In this document: piece by piece, positions 1 to 9,007 of the stretch
Layout: the number at the start of each line of letters is the position of its first letter
Position numbering within the stretch: the stretch's first letter is position 1
Source of the DNA: Roseicyclus marinus
GTDB taxonomy: Bacteria; Pseudomonadota; Alphaproteobacteria; Rhodobacterales; Rhodobacteraceae
Reading direction: 5' to 3'
DNA: 64,000 nt
NCBI RefSeq assembly: GCF_036322625.1
Contig: NZ_AP027266.1
Span: 3,041,001-3,105,000, forward strand
Position numbers and translations under genes: made by a program
The notes under the pieces: model-generated
What the model saw: only the letters and a program-made list of their open reading frames with translations
What the model was told of the DNA's origin: nothing
The model's database searches: none

Positions 1-137
1 TGCTCTCGCGCACCTTTCGATGTGTTTCGCTGTGCCGCTCTCACCGCCGGGGCCTCGGTGGAACAGCACCATGAAACAAGACGTGACGGATCAATCTGCT
101 TGCCGTCCCACCGGCAAATCCCGATCCCGTTGCCACC

Positions 138-209
138 GTCTTGGAAAACGCCCCGCGGGGCCCTTGCCAAGACGCGGATGGCTGGACCCGGATCTCTCCG
201 GGCCCAGCC
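138..209 (-). promoter_or_regulatory. Two stem-loops in the rplL-rpoB spacer
   Basis: The spacer downstream of rplL (1-257) holds two inverted repeats. One pairs 180-192 with 197-209 around a 4-nt loop; in the minus-strand RNA the single irregular pair becomes a G-U wobble. The other pairs GTCTTGG (138-144) with CCAAGAC (167-173) and encloses the palindrome CCCCGCGGGG (151-160). In other bacteria this spacer holds an attenuator or RNase processing site, and that role is inferred here. The T-run beside the first hairpin lies on the plus strand, so it is not a normal terminator for rplL. No coding start is visible in 1-257; rpoB should begin beyond the window edge. Confidence 0.5.
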
Positions 210-257
210 TTTTTGGGTCCCGCCCGGCCACATGGACCGGGGGGATATGCTTTGGCC

Positions 258-635
258 TCAGGCCAGCTCGACCTCTGCGCCAGCTGCTTCCAGCTTGGCC
301 TTGATGTCTTCTGCTTCTGCCTTGGCAACGCCTTCCTTGACCTTGCCGCCAGCTTCCACGAGGTCCTTGGCTTCTTTCAGGCCCAGACCGGTGATCGCGC
401 GCACTTCCTTGATCACGTTGATCTTCTGTGCGCCTGCGTTCTTGAGGACGACGTCGAATTCGGTCTTTTCCTCTTCGGCTGCAGCACCGGCGTCGCCGAC
501 GGGGCCTGCCATCATCACGGCGCCGCCAGCGGCGGGCTCGATGCCGTATTCATCCTTGAGGATGGTCTTGAGTTCCTGAGCCTGCAACAGGGTCAGGTTG
601 ACGATCTCTTCTGCGAGTTTCTTCAGATCAGCCAT
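258..635 (-). CDS. rplL: 50S ribosomal protein L7/L12
   Basis: This 125-residue protein is full length for L7/L12, the flexible stalk protein that recruits translation factor GTPases to the large ribosomal subunit. The N-terminal dimerisation helices (about 1-33) are followed by an Ala/Gly-rich hinge (about 35-52) and the globular C-terminal domain, which contains the conserved factor-binding region around [18 protein letters not shown]. It follows rplJ by 64 bp on the same strand, the usual L10-L12 pair. The start is the first ATG after that spacer and gives the canonical [12 protein letters not shown]-terminus. Confidence 0.98.
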   Translation of the reverse strand: MADLKKLAEEIVNLTLLQAQELKTILKDEYGIEPAAGGAVMMAGPVGDAGAAAEEEKTEFDVVLKNAGAQKINVIKEVRAITGLGLKEAKDLVEAGGKVKEGVAKAEAEDIKAKLEAAGAEVELA

Positions 636-699
636 TTTTCAGGTTCCGTATGTAGGTATGGGGTTCCAACGCCGCAAGCGGCGGGTCTCGATCGGGTGC

Positions 700-1212
700 T
701 TACGCCGCCTTCTCTTCGATGGTCGAAAGGATGGAGGCGATATTGGAAGCAGGGGCGCCAATGGCACCGGCGATGTTCGAAGCGGGCGCGCCGATGCAGC
801 CGACGATCGAAGCGATGAGCTCCTCGCGCGACGGCATCTTCGCGACGGCCTTCACACCGTCGGCATTCAGAACGGTCCCACCCATCGCACCGCCGAGGAT
901 GACATACTTGTCATTGGCCTTGGCGTACTCGTCCGCGGCCTTGGCGGCTGCGACCGGGTCTTCGGAATAGGCGAGAACGGTCATGCCCGTCAGAAGGTCC
1001 GCGATGCCAGCGACATCGGTGCCTTCAAGGGCGATCTTGGCGAGCCTGTTCTTGGCGACACGCACGGCCCCGCCTGCATCGCGAACGCGTGCACGCAGAT
1101 CCTGCATCTCGGCAACCGTGAGGCCCTGGTAGTGTGCCACCACCACGACGCCAGAGCTTTCGAAGATCTGGCCGAGTTCCTCGACCACTTTCTCTTTCTG
1201 GGCTCTATCCAC
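700..1212 (-). CDS. rplJ: 50S ribosomal protein L10
   Basis: This is ribosomal protein L10 (170 residues), which anchors the L12 dimers to 23S rRNA and, in well-studied bacteria, represses its own mRNA through a leader. The N-terminal RNA-binding domain spans about residues 1-130. The C-terminal helix that carries the L12 dimers contains an exact duplication: IGAPASNIA occurs at residues 140-148 and again at 151-159, an 11-residue period. That spacing fits an extra L12-binding segment. A structured leader lies upstream (about 1213-1410). Confidence 0.97.
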   Translation of the reverse strand: MDRAQKEKVVEELGQIFESSGVVVVAHYQGLTVAEMQDLRARVRDAGGAVRVAKNRLAKIALEGTDVAGIADLLTGMTVLAYSEDPVAAAKAADEYAKANDKYVILGGAMGGTVLNADGVKAVAKMPSREELIASIVGCIGAPASNIAGAIGAPASNIASILSTIEEKAA

Positions 1213-1410
1213 AGGTTTACTCCAGTTTGGGGCCCCGACATGATCGGATGGCCCCGGCTCAGTTCTACCGGATCGCTCCGGCGGTTTTGGTCCGCTTGCG
1301 CAACGGAACCAGAGACCGCCAGGCGCTCGAACGGTCGAGCCCTCGGTTGTCTGACCTGATCCCGTCTCAGGCAGGATTTAACGGGTGCAACACCCAACCC
1401 ACCGTCTCGG
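1213..1410 (-). promoter_or_regulatory. Putative rplJ (L10) leader and promoter region
   Basis: The 384-bp gap 1213-1596 has no convincing gene. Its proximal part would be the 5' untranslated leader of rplJL. L10 leaders bind the L10-L12 complex to repress translation in many bacteria, and a leader here is inferred from position and length. Short complementary blocks are present, but I could not fold the RNA or confirm the kink-turn. Upstream of it lie two terminator-like hairpins (1422-1445 and 1527-1554), so rplJL probably needs its own promoter in this gap. Confidence 0.35.
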
Positions 1411-1421
1411 ACGAAAGACAA

Positions 1422-1445
1422 CAAGGGGCGACGAATCGCCCCTTG
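1422..1445 (-). terminator. UUCG-capped hairpin upstream of rplJ leader
   Basis: Read on the minus strand, a perfect 10-bp stem (CAAGGGGCGA with TCGCCCCTTG) is capped by a TTCG tetraloop and followed by TTGTCTTTCG. UUCG-capped GC stems followed by T-rich sequence are typical of intrinsic terminators. It lies between the secreted-protein genes and rplJ, in series with the hairpin at 1527-1554. Confidence 0.6.
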
Positions 1446-1522
1446 CAGCCAGCGTCCTCCCTAGACCCATTCGCGCAGGGTGCCAAGCCCCGAAAGATAG
1501 GGTGATGGCTCCGTCCGGAACG

Positions 1523-1554
1523 AAAACGGCACCGGCGCGCAGGCACCGGTGCCG
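1523..1554 (-). terminator. Intrinsic terminator of the 1597-2775 gene pair
   Basis: On the minus strand a 9-bp stem (CGGCACCGG with CCGGTGCCG) is followed by TTTTCG. It begins about 40 bp after the stop codon of the 118-residue secreted protein, so it probably ends that two-gene transcript before the rplJ leader. Confidence 0.65.
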
Positions 1555-1596
1555 AACCATCACGCCTGCGATCGCAGCGCCGCAGGCACCGCCGGA

Positions 1597-1953
1597 TCAG
1601 AGAAACCCGGCTAGGATAGACGCGACAAAGGACGAGGACACGGTGATCGGCGCACCGCCACCCCCAGGCGTCACGGTGATCGTGGTGCCACCAGCCGACA
1701 CCGTGATCGTCGTGCCGCTGGGCAGGGTCGCCGTCGTGCCGCCCCCGGCCGTGGGCGTTTCGGTCAGCGAACCACCGCCAAAAAGAACGGACCGCGCTTC
1801 GGCAAAGGCGGCGGCCACCACGGTCGTGGTGCCCGGCGTGAACACATCCACCGCGTTGGGCGTGCTCGACCCACCGGCCTGCGCGCCGGACGCGGCAAAG
1901 AGGGCACCGGCAAAAGCCAGCCCGGTCATGATCTTGCGAAAACTCATGCTCAT
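1597..1953 (-). CDS. Small secreted protein, unknown function
   Basis: The gene encodes 118 residues. Residues 1-26 look like a Sec signal peptide (basic MSFRK start, hydrophobic core, AQA cleavage site). The mature part is rich in Thr, Gly, Val and Ser and contains a near-repeat (GTTITVSAG then GTTITVTPG, about residues 80-97), which suggests a beta-rich extracytoplasmic protein. It starts 24 bp after the 265-residue gene at 1978-2775, so the two probably form one operon. A start at the second Met (residue 3) is also possible. I do not recognise a family. The pair sits inside the ribosomal protein cluster, between rplA and rplJ. Confidence 0.7.
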   Translation of the reverse strand: MSMSFRKIMTGLAFAGALFAASGAQAGGSSTPNAVDVFTPGTTTVVAAAFAEARSVLFGGGSLTETPTAGGGTTATLPSGTTITVSAGGTTITVTPGGGGAPITVSSSFVASILAGFL

Positions 1954-1977
1954 TCTCCCCGGATTAGCGCGCGGCGC

Positions 1978-2775
1978 TCAGAATGCCAGCGACAGGCCCA
2001 GCGCGACCTGCTGGCGGTTGGTGTTGTCGGTCACGTCATAGACACCCAGCGACAGCCCCGCACCCGCCAGTTGCGGGATCGACAGGCTCAAGCCCATGTT
2101 CACCTGCGTCTCGGTGAAGGAGATGCTGCCCGACAGGTTCTGGGTCAGACCCATGCCCACGCCGAAAAATGCGCCCGGCCCGGCCCGGCCCCGCCCGTCA
2201 TCCGACAGGGTCGACGCGCTGCCATAGCCAAAGGTGTATTGCACCGGCAGTTCCACGCCATTGGCGAGCTGATACGCCTGGATATGCGAAACGGCCGCGA
2301 CATAGGTCGTGTCACCCCGACGCGCGACACCCCAGGGCAGGACATTGCCCGCCCCCACCGACGCAAACGTGGCCGAGCTTCCGCCCGCCCGCAGCATCCG
2401 CGACAGGCTGAGGGAGACGCTGCCGGCATCCCCGAACGGGTCGAGGCCAAGGACATTGATCGCCACCTGCGCGCTGACGCCGCTGACCGGATTGCCAAAG
2501 GCATAGCCAAGGCTCAGATCTCCATCATCATCCGACGACTTCACCCCACCGCGCGGGGTGACATAGCTCAGCGCGGCAAAGGCGGTGCCATTGGGTGCCG
2601 ACACGGCCGAGGTCGCGCCGAAGACGGACGGGAAAGCCAGTGAAGCTGAGGGGCTGGGCTGCGCCTGCAACGGCGCGGCGCCACCGGTGACCGAAGCCCC
2701 GTCCTGCGCCTGCGCACTCAGGCCGAACACACCCAGCGCAACAGCCAATGCGATAGTCGAAACATGGCGATACAT
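1978..2775 (-). CDS. Putative outer-membrane beta-barrel-like secreted protein
   Basis: The protein has 265 residues. Residues 1-23 form a clear signal peptide ending in AQA. The mature chain is rich in Gly, Ser, Ala and Val, shows alternating hydrophobic stretches, and ends in a terminal Phe (VALGLSLAF), the pattern of outer-membrane barrels recognised by the BAM machinery. It is the first gene of a unit with the small secreted gene at 1597-1953. Its upstream gap (2776-2958) must hold a promoter, because a terminator for rplA lies just before it. Function is unknown; the barrel assignment is inferred from composition and the C-terminus. Confidence 0.7.
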   Translation of the reverse strand: MYRHVSTIALAVALGVFGLSAQAQDGASVTGGAAPLQAQPSPSASLAFPSVFGATSAVSAPNGTAFAALSYVTPRGGVKSSDDDGDLSLGYAFGNPVSGVSAQVAINVLGLDPFGDAGSVSLSLSRMLRAGGSSATFASVGAGNVLPWGVARRGDTTYVAAVSHIQAYQLANGVELPVQYTFGYGSASTLSDDGRGRAGPGAFFGVGMGLTQNLSGSISFTETQVNMGLSLSIPQLAGAGLSLGVYDVTDNTNRQQVALGLSLAF

Positions 2776-2950
2776 CGCGAAACCCTACTCGATACTCGTG
2801 GTTGACCCGACGCTACACCAATCCAAAGACGAATGTCCTCCCCCAAAGTGGGGAAAATCCGATACTAAAGTCCGCGCTTGTGGCAAATCGGGCACGATCA
2901 TCGTCACGCACCCCGATGACCTGCCGCAATTCCGGGCAAAACCCCGACCC

Positions 2951-2986
2951 GCAAAGCAAAAGGGCACGCGCTATGGCGTGCCCTTT
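2951..2986 (-). terminator. Intrinsic terminator after rplA
   Basis: An 11-bp stem (AAAGGGCACGC at 2959-2969 with GCGTGCCCTTT at 2976-2986) with a 6-nt loop lies about 30 bp after the rplA stop. On the minus strand it is followed by TTGCTTTGC. It would separate secE-nusG-rplKA from the downstream secreted genes and rplJL. Confidence 0.75.
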
Positions 2987-3013
2987 CAGGTCTTTTCACC
3001 GATCAGGCGGCGT

Positions 3014-3715
3014 TCAGCCTGCGCTGGTCGCGCTGTCGAGGCTGACCGAAACGCCCGGCCCCATGGTGGAGCTCAGCGAGATCCGCTTGAGATAGGCACC
3101 CTTGGCACCCGCCGGCTTGGCCTTGGACACCGCATCCACGAAGGCGCGGATGTTCTGGGCCAGCTGCTCTTCGCCAAAGCTCACCTTGCCGACGCCTGCA
3201 TGGATCACGCCGGCCTTCTCGACCTTGAACTGCACCTGGCCGCCCTTGGCCGCCTCGACGGCTTCCTTGACGTCCATGGTGACGGTCCCGATCTTGGGGT
3301 TCGGCATCAGGTTGCGCGGGCCCAGGATCTTGCCCAGGCGACCGACGATCGGCATCATGTCCGGCGTGGCGATGCAGCGGTCGAAATCGATCGTGCCGCC
3401 CTGGATCGTTTCCATCAGGTCTTCCGCCCCGACGACATCCGCACCGGCGGCCTTGGCTTCATCGGCCTTGGCACCACGGGCGAACACGGCGACGCGCACG
3501 GTCTTGCCGGTGCCGTTGGGCAGGTTCACCGTGCCACGGACCATCTGGTCGGCGTGACGCGGGTCGACGCCCAGGTTCATGGCGATCTCGACGGTCTCGT
3601 CGAACTTGGCCGAGGCATTCGCCTTGATCAGCGCGACGGCTTCCTCGATCGAGATGTCTTCCTTGCCGTCAAAGGCGGCGCGGGCGGCCTGCAGGCGCTT
3701 TGCGATCTTCCCCAT
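3014..3715 (-). CDS. rplA: 50S ribosomal protein L1
   Basis: This is ribosomal protein L1 (233 residues, normal length), part of the mobile L1 stalk near the E site and, in other bacteria, a translational repressor of the L11-L1 mRNA. It begins [17 protein letters not shown] and carries conserved blocks such as [20 protein letters not shown] and the [14 protein letters not shown] signature. It starts 3 bp after rplK, so the two are surely co-transcribed. Unlike the textbook order, rplJ does not follow directly: a terminator and two unrelated genes intervene. Confidence 0.98.
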   Translation of the reverse strand: MGKIAKRLQAARAAFDGKEDISIEEAVALIKANASAKFDETVEIAMNLGVDPRHADQMVRGTVNLPNGTGKTVRVAVFARGAKADEAKAAGADVVGAEDLMETIQGGTIDFDRCIATPDMMPIVGRLGKILGPRNLMPNPKIGTVTMDVKEAVEAAKGGQVQFKVEKAGVIHAGVGKVSFGEEQLAQNIRAFVDAVSKAKPAGAKGAYLKRISLSSTMGPGVSVSLDSATSAG

Positions 3716-3718
3716 GGC

Positions 3719-4171
3719 TTACCCTTTCACCTCGATACCCATCGACTTCGCGGAGCCGAGGATGATCTTCATTGCCGATTCGACGTCATTCGCGCTCAGG
3801 TCGACCATCTTGGCCTCCGCGATCTCGCGCAGCTGTGCCGCGGTGATCGAAGCGATGTTGACGCGACCGGGCTTGTCACCGCCGCGCGGACGGTTGCGCT
3901 TGCCCACGGGCTTCAGGCCCGCTGCCTTCTTGAGGAAATAGGACGCCGGGGGCGTCTTGATGTCCATCGTGAAGGACTTGTCCTGGTAATAGGTGATCAC
4001 GGTCGGGCACGGTGCGCCGGGCTCCATGTCTGCGGTCTTGGCGTTGAACGCCTTGCAGAATTCCATGATGTTGATGCCGCGCTGACCCAATGCGGGGCCG
4101 ACCGGCGGGGACGGGGTGGCTTGCCCCGCCTTGATTTGCAGCTTCATCTTGCCAGCAAGTTTCTTGGCCAT
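3719..4171 (-). CDS. rplK: 50S ribosomal protein L11
   Basis: This is ribosomal protein L11 (150 residues), part of the GTPase-associated centre with 23S rRNA. It shows the conserved [21 protein letters not shown]-terminus and the proline-rich [11 protein letters not shown] segment. An upstream in-frame ATG would add 37 residues, but I chose the ATG at 4171 because AAAAGGAGAG lies just before it and the N-terminus then matches the family. At 150 residues it is slightly longer than E. coli L11. It is followed within 3 bp by rplA. The 183-bp gap up to nusG could hold the L1-binding regulatory site. Confidence 0.97.
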   Translation of the reverse strand: MAKKLAGKMKLQIKAGQATPSPPVGPALGQRGINIMEFCKAFNAKTADMEPGAPCPTVITYYQDKSFTMDIKTPPASYFLKKAAGLKPVGKRNRPRGGDKPGRVNIASITAAQLREIAEAKMVDLSANDVESAMKIILGSAKSMGIEVKG

Positions 4172-4354
4172 CTTGGCCTCTCCTTTTCTCAACAGCCGCA
4201 GGGCGCGCCCCTTGGCCTTTGTCGATGTGGTGCGGTCCGGCCTTCGCGAAGACCTCGCCTCCCACATGGGAATGCCGCGCATGCGCGACAGGCTGGGCGC
4301 ATAGACCGTTACGCCCCGCCATGCAAGCCCCGGCGGCGTGTCGCCGCCCGGCCC

Positions 4355-4888
4355 TTACATCTGCTTGGAGACCTGCGTGAACTCCAGCTCGACCGGCGTT
4401 GCCCGGCCAAAGATCGACACCGACACCTTCAGGCGCTGGTTGTCCTCGTCGACCTCTTCGACCATGCCGTCGAAATCCTCGAACGGGCCTTCGTTGACCT
4501 TGACCTTCTCGCCGATCTCGAAGGTGATCGTCGAACGCGGCGTGGCCTCGCCTTCCTCGACGCGGTTCAGGATCGCGTTGACCTCATCGTCGCGCATCGG
4601 CATCGGGCGGCCCTGCGGACCCAGAAAACCGGTGACCCGCGCGATGGAATTGATCGCGTGATAGGCGCGGTCGGTCATCTCCATCCGCACCAGAACGTAA
4701 CCGGGCATGAAGCGGCGCGGCACGGTGACCTTCTTGCCGCGACGGATCTCGATCACTTCCTCTTCGGGAACCAGAACCTCTTCGATCTCGTCCTGAAGGC
4801 CCTTCTCGGCCACGGCCGTGCGGATCTGCTCGGCGATCCGCTTCTCGAAATTCGAAAGGACGCTGACGGAATACCACCGCTTCGCCAT
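4355..4888 (-). CDS. nusG: Transcription termination/antitermination factor NusG
   Basis: NusG (177 residues) binds RNA polymerase, aids processivity and Rho-dependent termination, and links the polymerase to the ribosome. The N-terminal NGN domain (about 1-115) includes MAKRWYSVSVLSNFEKRIAE and the conserved RRFMPGYVLVRMEM block; the C-terminal KOW domain covers about 123-177. It lies downstream of secE as expected, although the 208-bp secE-nusG gap is wide and may contain its own promoter. Confidence 0.97.
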   Translation of the reverse strand: MAKRWYSVSVLSNFEKRIAEQIRTAVAEKGLQDEIEEVLVPEEEVIEIRRGKKVTVPRRFMPGYVLVRMEMTDRAYHAINSIARVTGFLGPQGRPMPMRDDEVNAILNRVEEGEATPRSTITFEIGEKVKVNEGPFEDFDGMVEEVDEDNQRLKVSVSIFGRATPVELEFTQVSKQM

Positions 4889-5096
4889 GGCCGATTTCCC
4901 CTTGGTTCTCGCAGCGCGCGCAGCGCCGATGTAACTGTCACTTCCCCGGCCCGCGCCGGGTGCGCCTTCCGTCCGGACACGACTGGAGAGAGCATGGGCG
5001 CGTCACTGTCGATGTCGGGGGAAGATCATGCGTGCATACGCCCAGCCCGCGCCGATGGCAAGCCCGCAGACGATAGCCCGAACGCGTCCTGCGCGA

Positions 5097-5288
5097 TCAG
5101 CCGAAAACGGTCAGGATCAGTTCCAGACCCTGCCGGATCAGGAAATCCACGAAAAAGAAGAAGATCGCGAAAACGACCGCCATCAGGAACACCATCGCCG
5201 TCGTCACCAGCACCTCGCGGCGCGAGGGCCAGACCACCTTGGCGATCTCGCTGCGGGTCTGCTGGAGGAACTGGAACGGGTTGGCCAT
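5097..5288 (-). CDS. secE: Preprotein translocase subunit SecE
   Basis: This 63-residue protein is the short, single-membrane-helix form of SecE that clamps the SecY channel. It has the amphipathic N-terminal segment with the conserved VVWPSRREVLVTTAMV motif and one hydrophobic helix at about residues 30-55. Position immediately upstream of nusG is conserved across bacteria. A divergent methyltransferase gene lies on the other side. Confidence 0.95.
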   Translation of the reverse strand: MANPFQFLQQTRSEIAKVVWPSRREVLVTTAMVFLMAVVFAIFFFFVDFLIRQGLELILTVFG

Positions 5289-5430
5289 GCGTATTCTCCG
5301 GGTCGATCCCGCGCCATATACGCAAGGGCCGCCCCCTGCGCAAGGCGGCCCCCCGCATCATCGCCCATGGACGTGGCCCTCCGGGCGCATATCTCCCAAA
5401 GGGCCGCAGCCGATCCCGAGGACCCGCCCG

Positions 5431-6183
5431 ATGCCCGACACATCCCGCCCGCGTGCCGTCACGGGTATCGCCCGGTCGCTTCGGGTCTATCACCGCGATG
5501 CCGACCGCACCCGGCGCATGGATGCGCTGAACGCCACCTTCGTCAAACCCGGCGGCCTCGTCTTCGACATCGGCGCGCATGTGGGCGACCGCGTGGCCAG
5601 CTTCCGGCGTCTGGGCGCGCGGGTCGTGGCCGTCGACCCCCAGCCCGTCGCCCTGCGCGCCCTGCGCCTCATGTTCCGCAACGATCCCGGCGTGACGCTG
5701 GTTCCGGGCGCTGTCGGCGCGGCCCCCGGCACCGCGCGCATGTTCCTCAACACCGCCAATCCAACCGTCTCCACCCTGTCGCAGGATTTCATCGCCGCCG
5801 CCGACGGCGCCCCCGGCTGGGAGGGTCAGACATGGGACAGCGCCCAGGATGTCGCGGTCACCACGCTTGACGCATTGATCGCCGCCCATGGCCTGCCCGA
5901 TTTCGTCAAGATCGACGTCGAAGGCCACGAAGCCGCGGTTCTCGCGGGCCTCTCCCACCCCCTTCCCGCCTTTTCGTTCGAGATCACCACGATCCAGCGC
6001 GACGCGGCCCTCGACGCGCTCGACCGCGCCACAGCCCTTGGCGATTACCGCTTCAACCTGTCCCTGGGTGAGGATCACACCCTGACCCTGCCCGACTGGG
6101 TCGATGCGGCCCGCATGGCCGAAACAATCCGCGCCCTGCCCCATGCCGCCAATTCCGGCGATGTCTACGCCCGGAGGCTCTGA
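5431..6183 (+). CDS. FkbM-family SAM-dependent methyltransferase
   Basis: The 250-residue protein has the Rossmann fold of a class I methyltransferase: motif I FDIGAHVGD at about 45-53, an acidic cofactor residue in AVDPQP (about 67-72), and the FkbM hallmark FVKIDVEGHEAAVL around 155-170. FkbM enzymes usually O-methylate sugars or small metabolites; the substrate cannot be told here. A longer reading exists upstream, but the ATG at 5431 gives a compact protein clear of the secE promoter region. It is transcribed away from secE. Confidence 0.85.
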   Translation: MPDTSRPRAVTGIARSLRVYHRDADRTRRMDALNATFVKPGGLVFDIGAHVGDRVASFRRLGARVVAVDPQPVALRALRLMFRNDPGVTLVPGAVGAAPGTARMFLNTANPTVSTLSQDFIAAADGAPGWEGQTWDSAQDVAVTTLDALIAAHGLPDFVKIDVEGHEAAVLAGLSHPLPAFSFEITTIQRDAALDALDRATALGDYRFNLSLGEDHTLTLPDWVDAARMAETIRALPHAANSGDVYARRL

Positions 6184-6264
6184 CCGCCCCGTCCCGCACT
6201 AAACTTCGGCGTGTATCCACCGTTGTTCTGAACGAGTATTCCCGGACAGACGGACACGACCACC

Positions 6265-7599
6265 ATGGACACCACACATCACGGCCTATCCGAGGCCGAT
6301 GCCGCCCTGCTCGCGATGGTCGATCGCACGCAGGCCGTCATTCATTTCACCACCGACGGCACGATCCTTCAGGCCAATGCGAATTTCCTCGCCGCCCTCG
6401 ATTACACCGCCGATGCCGTCATCGGTCGCCATCACCGCATCTTCGTCGATCCCAGCTATGCCGCCAGCCCGGAATATGCCGATTTCTGGCACCGCCTGCG
6501 CGCGGGCGACATCTTTACCGACCAGTTTCCCCGCCTGACCCGGACCGGCCGCCGCATCTGGATCCAGGCCACCTATGCGCCCGTCCTCGACGCGACGGGC
6601 AAGATCACGCGCGTCGTCAAGGTGGCCACCGATGTGACCGCGCGCCGCGACGCCGTCGAAAGCCTGGCCGAGGGCCTCGAACGCCTGAGCGAGGGCGATC
6701 TGACCCAGCGCCTGCCGGTCAGCGACATTCCCGATCTCGCGATCCTTGCCGAAACCTTCAACCGCACCTCCGGCAACCTGACCACCCTGATCGGGCGCGT
6801 GGGCAAGGTCACGGGCGCGGTCGGCAGCATCAGCTCCGAGATTCGCGACGCCTCCGAAAACCTGTCGGGCCGCACGACCAGCCAGGCCTCCGCCCTTGGC
6901 CAGACCGCCGCCGCCGTCGAACAGCTCACCTCGACCGTCCGCTCCGCCGCCGCCGAGGCCGAACAGGCCGACGGCATCGCCCAGCGCACCCGCGACCTGA
7001 CCGAAGGCAGCGGCGCGATCTTCCGCAACGCCATCGACGCGATGGGCCTGATCCAGCAATCCTCCGCCCGCATCTCCAAGATCGTCAGCGCCATCGACGC
7101 CATCGCCGTGCAAACGAACCTCCTCGCGCTCAACGCCGCGATCGAGGCGGCGCGCGCAGGCAGCGCCGGGCGCGGCTTTGCCGTCGTCGCGCAGGAAGTC
7201 CGCCAACTCGCCCAGCGCAGCTCCGATTCGGCCCGCGAGATCAACGAGCTGATCGCCGAAAGCGCGCGTCATGTCGAAAACGGCGTGGGCCTCGTGAACC
7301 GCGCAGGCAAGGATATCAGCACCGTCTTCGAAGGGGTCGGCAACCTGTCGGAAACGGTGGGCCGGATCGCGACGGGCCTCGCCGCGCAGGCCAGCACCCT
7401 CGCCCAGATCAACGATGCGGTGTCGCAACTCGACGGGCTCACGCAGGAAAACGCCGAAATGGCGGTCGAAAGCACGAATGCCGCGCGGCTCCTGTCGGGG
7501 GCTTCCGAAACCCTCTCGCGCGAAGTGGCGCAGTTCCGCATCACCCCGTCCGACACGGCGGGCCTCGGCGGGCATCCCTATCTGATGGCGGCGCAATAG
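6265..7599 (+). CDS. Soluble PAS-domain methyl-accepting chemotaxis protein
   Basis: This 444-residue chemoreceptor has no transmembrane segment. Residues about 12-130 form a PAS domain ([20 protein letters not shown], then a PAC-like end [11 protein letters not shown]-type segment). A HAMP-like stretch follows (about 135-185, containing [11 protein letters not shown]), then the signalling coiled coil. The highly conserved hairpin tip ([20 protein letters not shown] to about residue 330) should contact CheA and CheW. There is no CheR-binding pentapeptide at the C-terminus. A cytosolic PAS receptor could sense redox state or a bound ligand. No other chemotaxis gene lies nearby. Confidence 0.92.
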   Translation: MDTTHHGLSEADAALLAMVDRTQAVIHFTTDGTILQANANFLAALDYTADAVIGRHHRIFVDPSYAASPEYADFWHRLRAGDIFTDQFPRLTRTGRRIWIQATYAPVLDATGKITRVVKVATDVTARRDAVESLAEGLERLSEGDLTQRLPVSDIPDLAILAETFNRTSGNLTTLIGRVGKVTGAVGSISSEIRDASENLSGRTTSQASALGQTAAAVEQLTSTVRSAAAEAEQADGIAQRTRDLTEGSGAIFRNAIDAMGLIQQSSARISKIVSAIDAIAVQTNLLALNAAIEAARAGSAGRGFAVVAQEVRQLAQRSSDSAREINELIAESARHVENGVGLVNRAGKDISTVFEGVGNLSETVGRIATGLAAQASTLAQINDAVSQLDGLTQENAEMAVESTNAARLLSGASETLSREVAQFRITPSDTAGLGGHPYLMAAQ

Positions 7600-7636
7600 C
7601 CGTCACCGACCCCCAAAGCCGAAAGCGGGGGGCCGT

Positions 7637-9007
7637 TCAGACGGCCTCGACCTCCAGCCACACCCCGCCCTCGGGCCGCAGCGTCAGGATCATCACCGGG
7701 CGCGGGCCCCGACCAGGCACGGCCCGGAACCGGAACCGCGCCAGCAAGGTGGCCAGGATGACCACGGCCTCCTGCATGGCGAACCGCGCTCCGATGCAGA
7801 TGCGCGGCCCATCGCCAAAGGGCAGGTATTGGTAGCGGTCGATCTCCGCGCGCGCCGCCCAACGGTCGGGGCGAAAGGCGTCGGGCTCCTCCCACAGCCG
7901 CCGATGCCGATGCAGGCCATAGACCGGGATCATCACCGTATCCCCCCGCCGGATTTCGGCCCCGGCGAGCCGGTCGCGGTCCTGCGCCGTGCGCGACAGA
8001 AAGCCCCCCGGCGGGTAGAGCCTCAGCGCCTCCTCCACCACCTGCCGCACGAAAGGCAGCCGCGCCACATCCTCGGCCCCTGCCGCGCGCGCGCCCAGAA
8101 CCTCGCGCGCCTCGGCCCCCGCGCGCGCCTGCACCTCGGGGTCGAAGGCACAGAGATAGAGCGCCCATGCCAATGTCAGCGCCGTCGTCTCATGGCCCGC
8201 CACGATGAAGGTCAACAGGTTCTCGCGCAGCTCGCTTGTGGTCATGCGCCGCCCCGTCTCGGGGTCCGTCGCCGCCAGCAACAGGTCCATCAGGTCCGGG
8301 ATGGGCCGGGGCCCTTCGACGGCGCGGCGGGCAATGGCCGCCTCCATGTCCCCCTGCAACCGCGACAGCTCCGCCACCGCCACCTGCCGCCCCGGGCGCG
8401 GCACCCAACCGGGCAACCCCAGAACATCCAGCAGACTGACCCGTGCCGCGCTGTCGATATAGGCATCAAGCGCCGCCCCCACCTCCTGCCGGTCGATCCC
8501 CTCCCGGTCCGACAAGGTGACATCCGCGATCACGTCAAAGGTCGCGCCGACCATCTCGTCCACCGCGTTGATCGCGCGCCGCCCGACGGCGGCCCCGATC
8601 CGCGCCACGGCCGCCTCGGCGGCGCGCGTCATCACCGGGGTCAGCGCATCGACATTGCGCGCGGCAAAGGCAGGGGCCGCCGCCCGCCGCTGCCAACGCC
8701 AGTGATCGCCCTCGGCCACGAACAGGCTGTCGCCCAGCGCGGGCCGCAGGATGGATTTCGTCACCTCCGATTTCGGATAGCTCTCGACCCGTTCCAGCAG
8801 GATGCGCCGGATCGACGGCGGGTCCATCACCATGTGCCAGCGATCCGGCCCCGTGCGTCCCGACAGGATCGGCACCTCCAGCGCCGCCTCGGGAATGATC
8901 GACAAGATGTTGTCGCGCGCGGCGCGGTAGCTGGCCAAAATCCCCATCGGGGCGCGGGGCAGCTCTGCCGCGACCGGCAGGCGGGGATCGGGTATGACGC
9001 TCTTCAT
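7637..9007 (-). CDS. Cytochrome P450
   Basis: This 456-residue soluble P450 shows all the core motifs: the I-helix oxygen-activating AGHETT (270-275), the K-helix ExxR (E326-R329), the PERF-like AFRPDRW (about 377-383), and the heme-binding FGDGPRICIG with proximal Cys404. It resembles the bacterial CYP groups that oxidise fatty acids or terpenoids, but the substrate cannot be inferred. No ferredoxin or reductase gene is adjacent, so it must use partners encoded elsewhere. It is divergent from the lipoprotein at 9137. Confidence 0.95.
   Translation of the reverse strand: MKSVIPDPRLPVAAELPRAPMGILASYRAARDNILSIIPEAALEVPILSGRTGPDRWHMVMDPPSIRRILLERVESYPKSEVTKSILRPALGDSLFVAEGDHWRWQRRAAAPAFAARNVDALTPVMTRAAEAAVARIGAAVGRRAINAVDEMVGATFDVIADVTLSDREGIDRQEVGAALDAYIDSAARVSLLDVLGLPGWVPRPGRQVAVAELSRLQGDMEAAIARRAVEGPRPIPDLMDLLLAATDPETGRRMTTSELRENLLTFIVAGHETTALTLAWALYLCAFDPEVQARAGAEAREVLGARAAGAEDVARLPFVRQVVEEALRLYPPGGFLSRTAQDRDRLAGAEIRRGDTVMIPVYGLHRHRRLWEEPDAFRPDRWAARAEIDRYQYLPFGDGPRICIGARFAMQEAVVILATLLARFRFRAVPGRGPRPVMILTLRPEGGVWLEVEAV

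Noticed and set aside
1378-1563. 61-codon open frame in the rplJ leader
   Set aside because: It overlaps two terminator hairpins, and its sequence resembles no known protein.
2585-5530. 981-codon open frame on the plus strand across rplA, rplK and nusG
   Set aside because: It is antisense to conserved ribosomal genes; its product has low-complexity Arg/His/Asp-rich sequence typical of GC-rich shadow frames.
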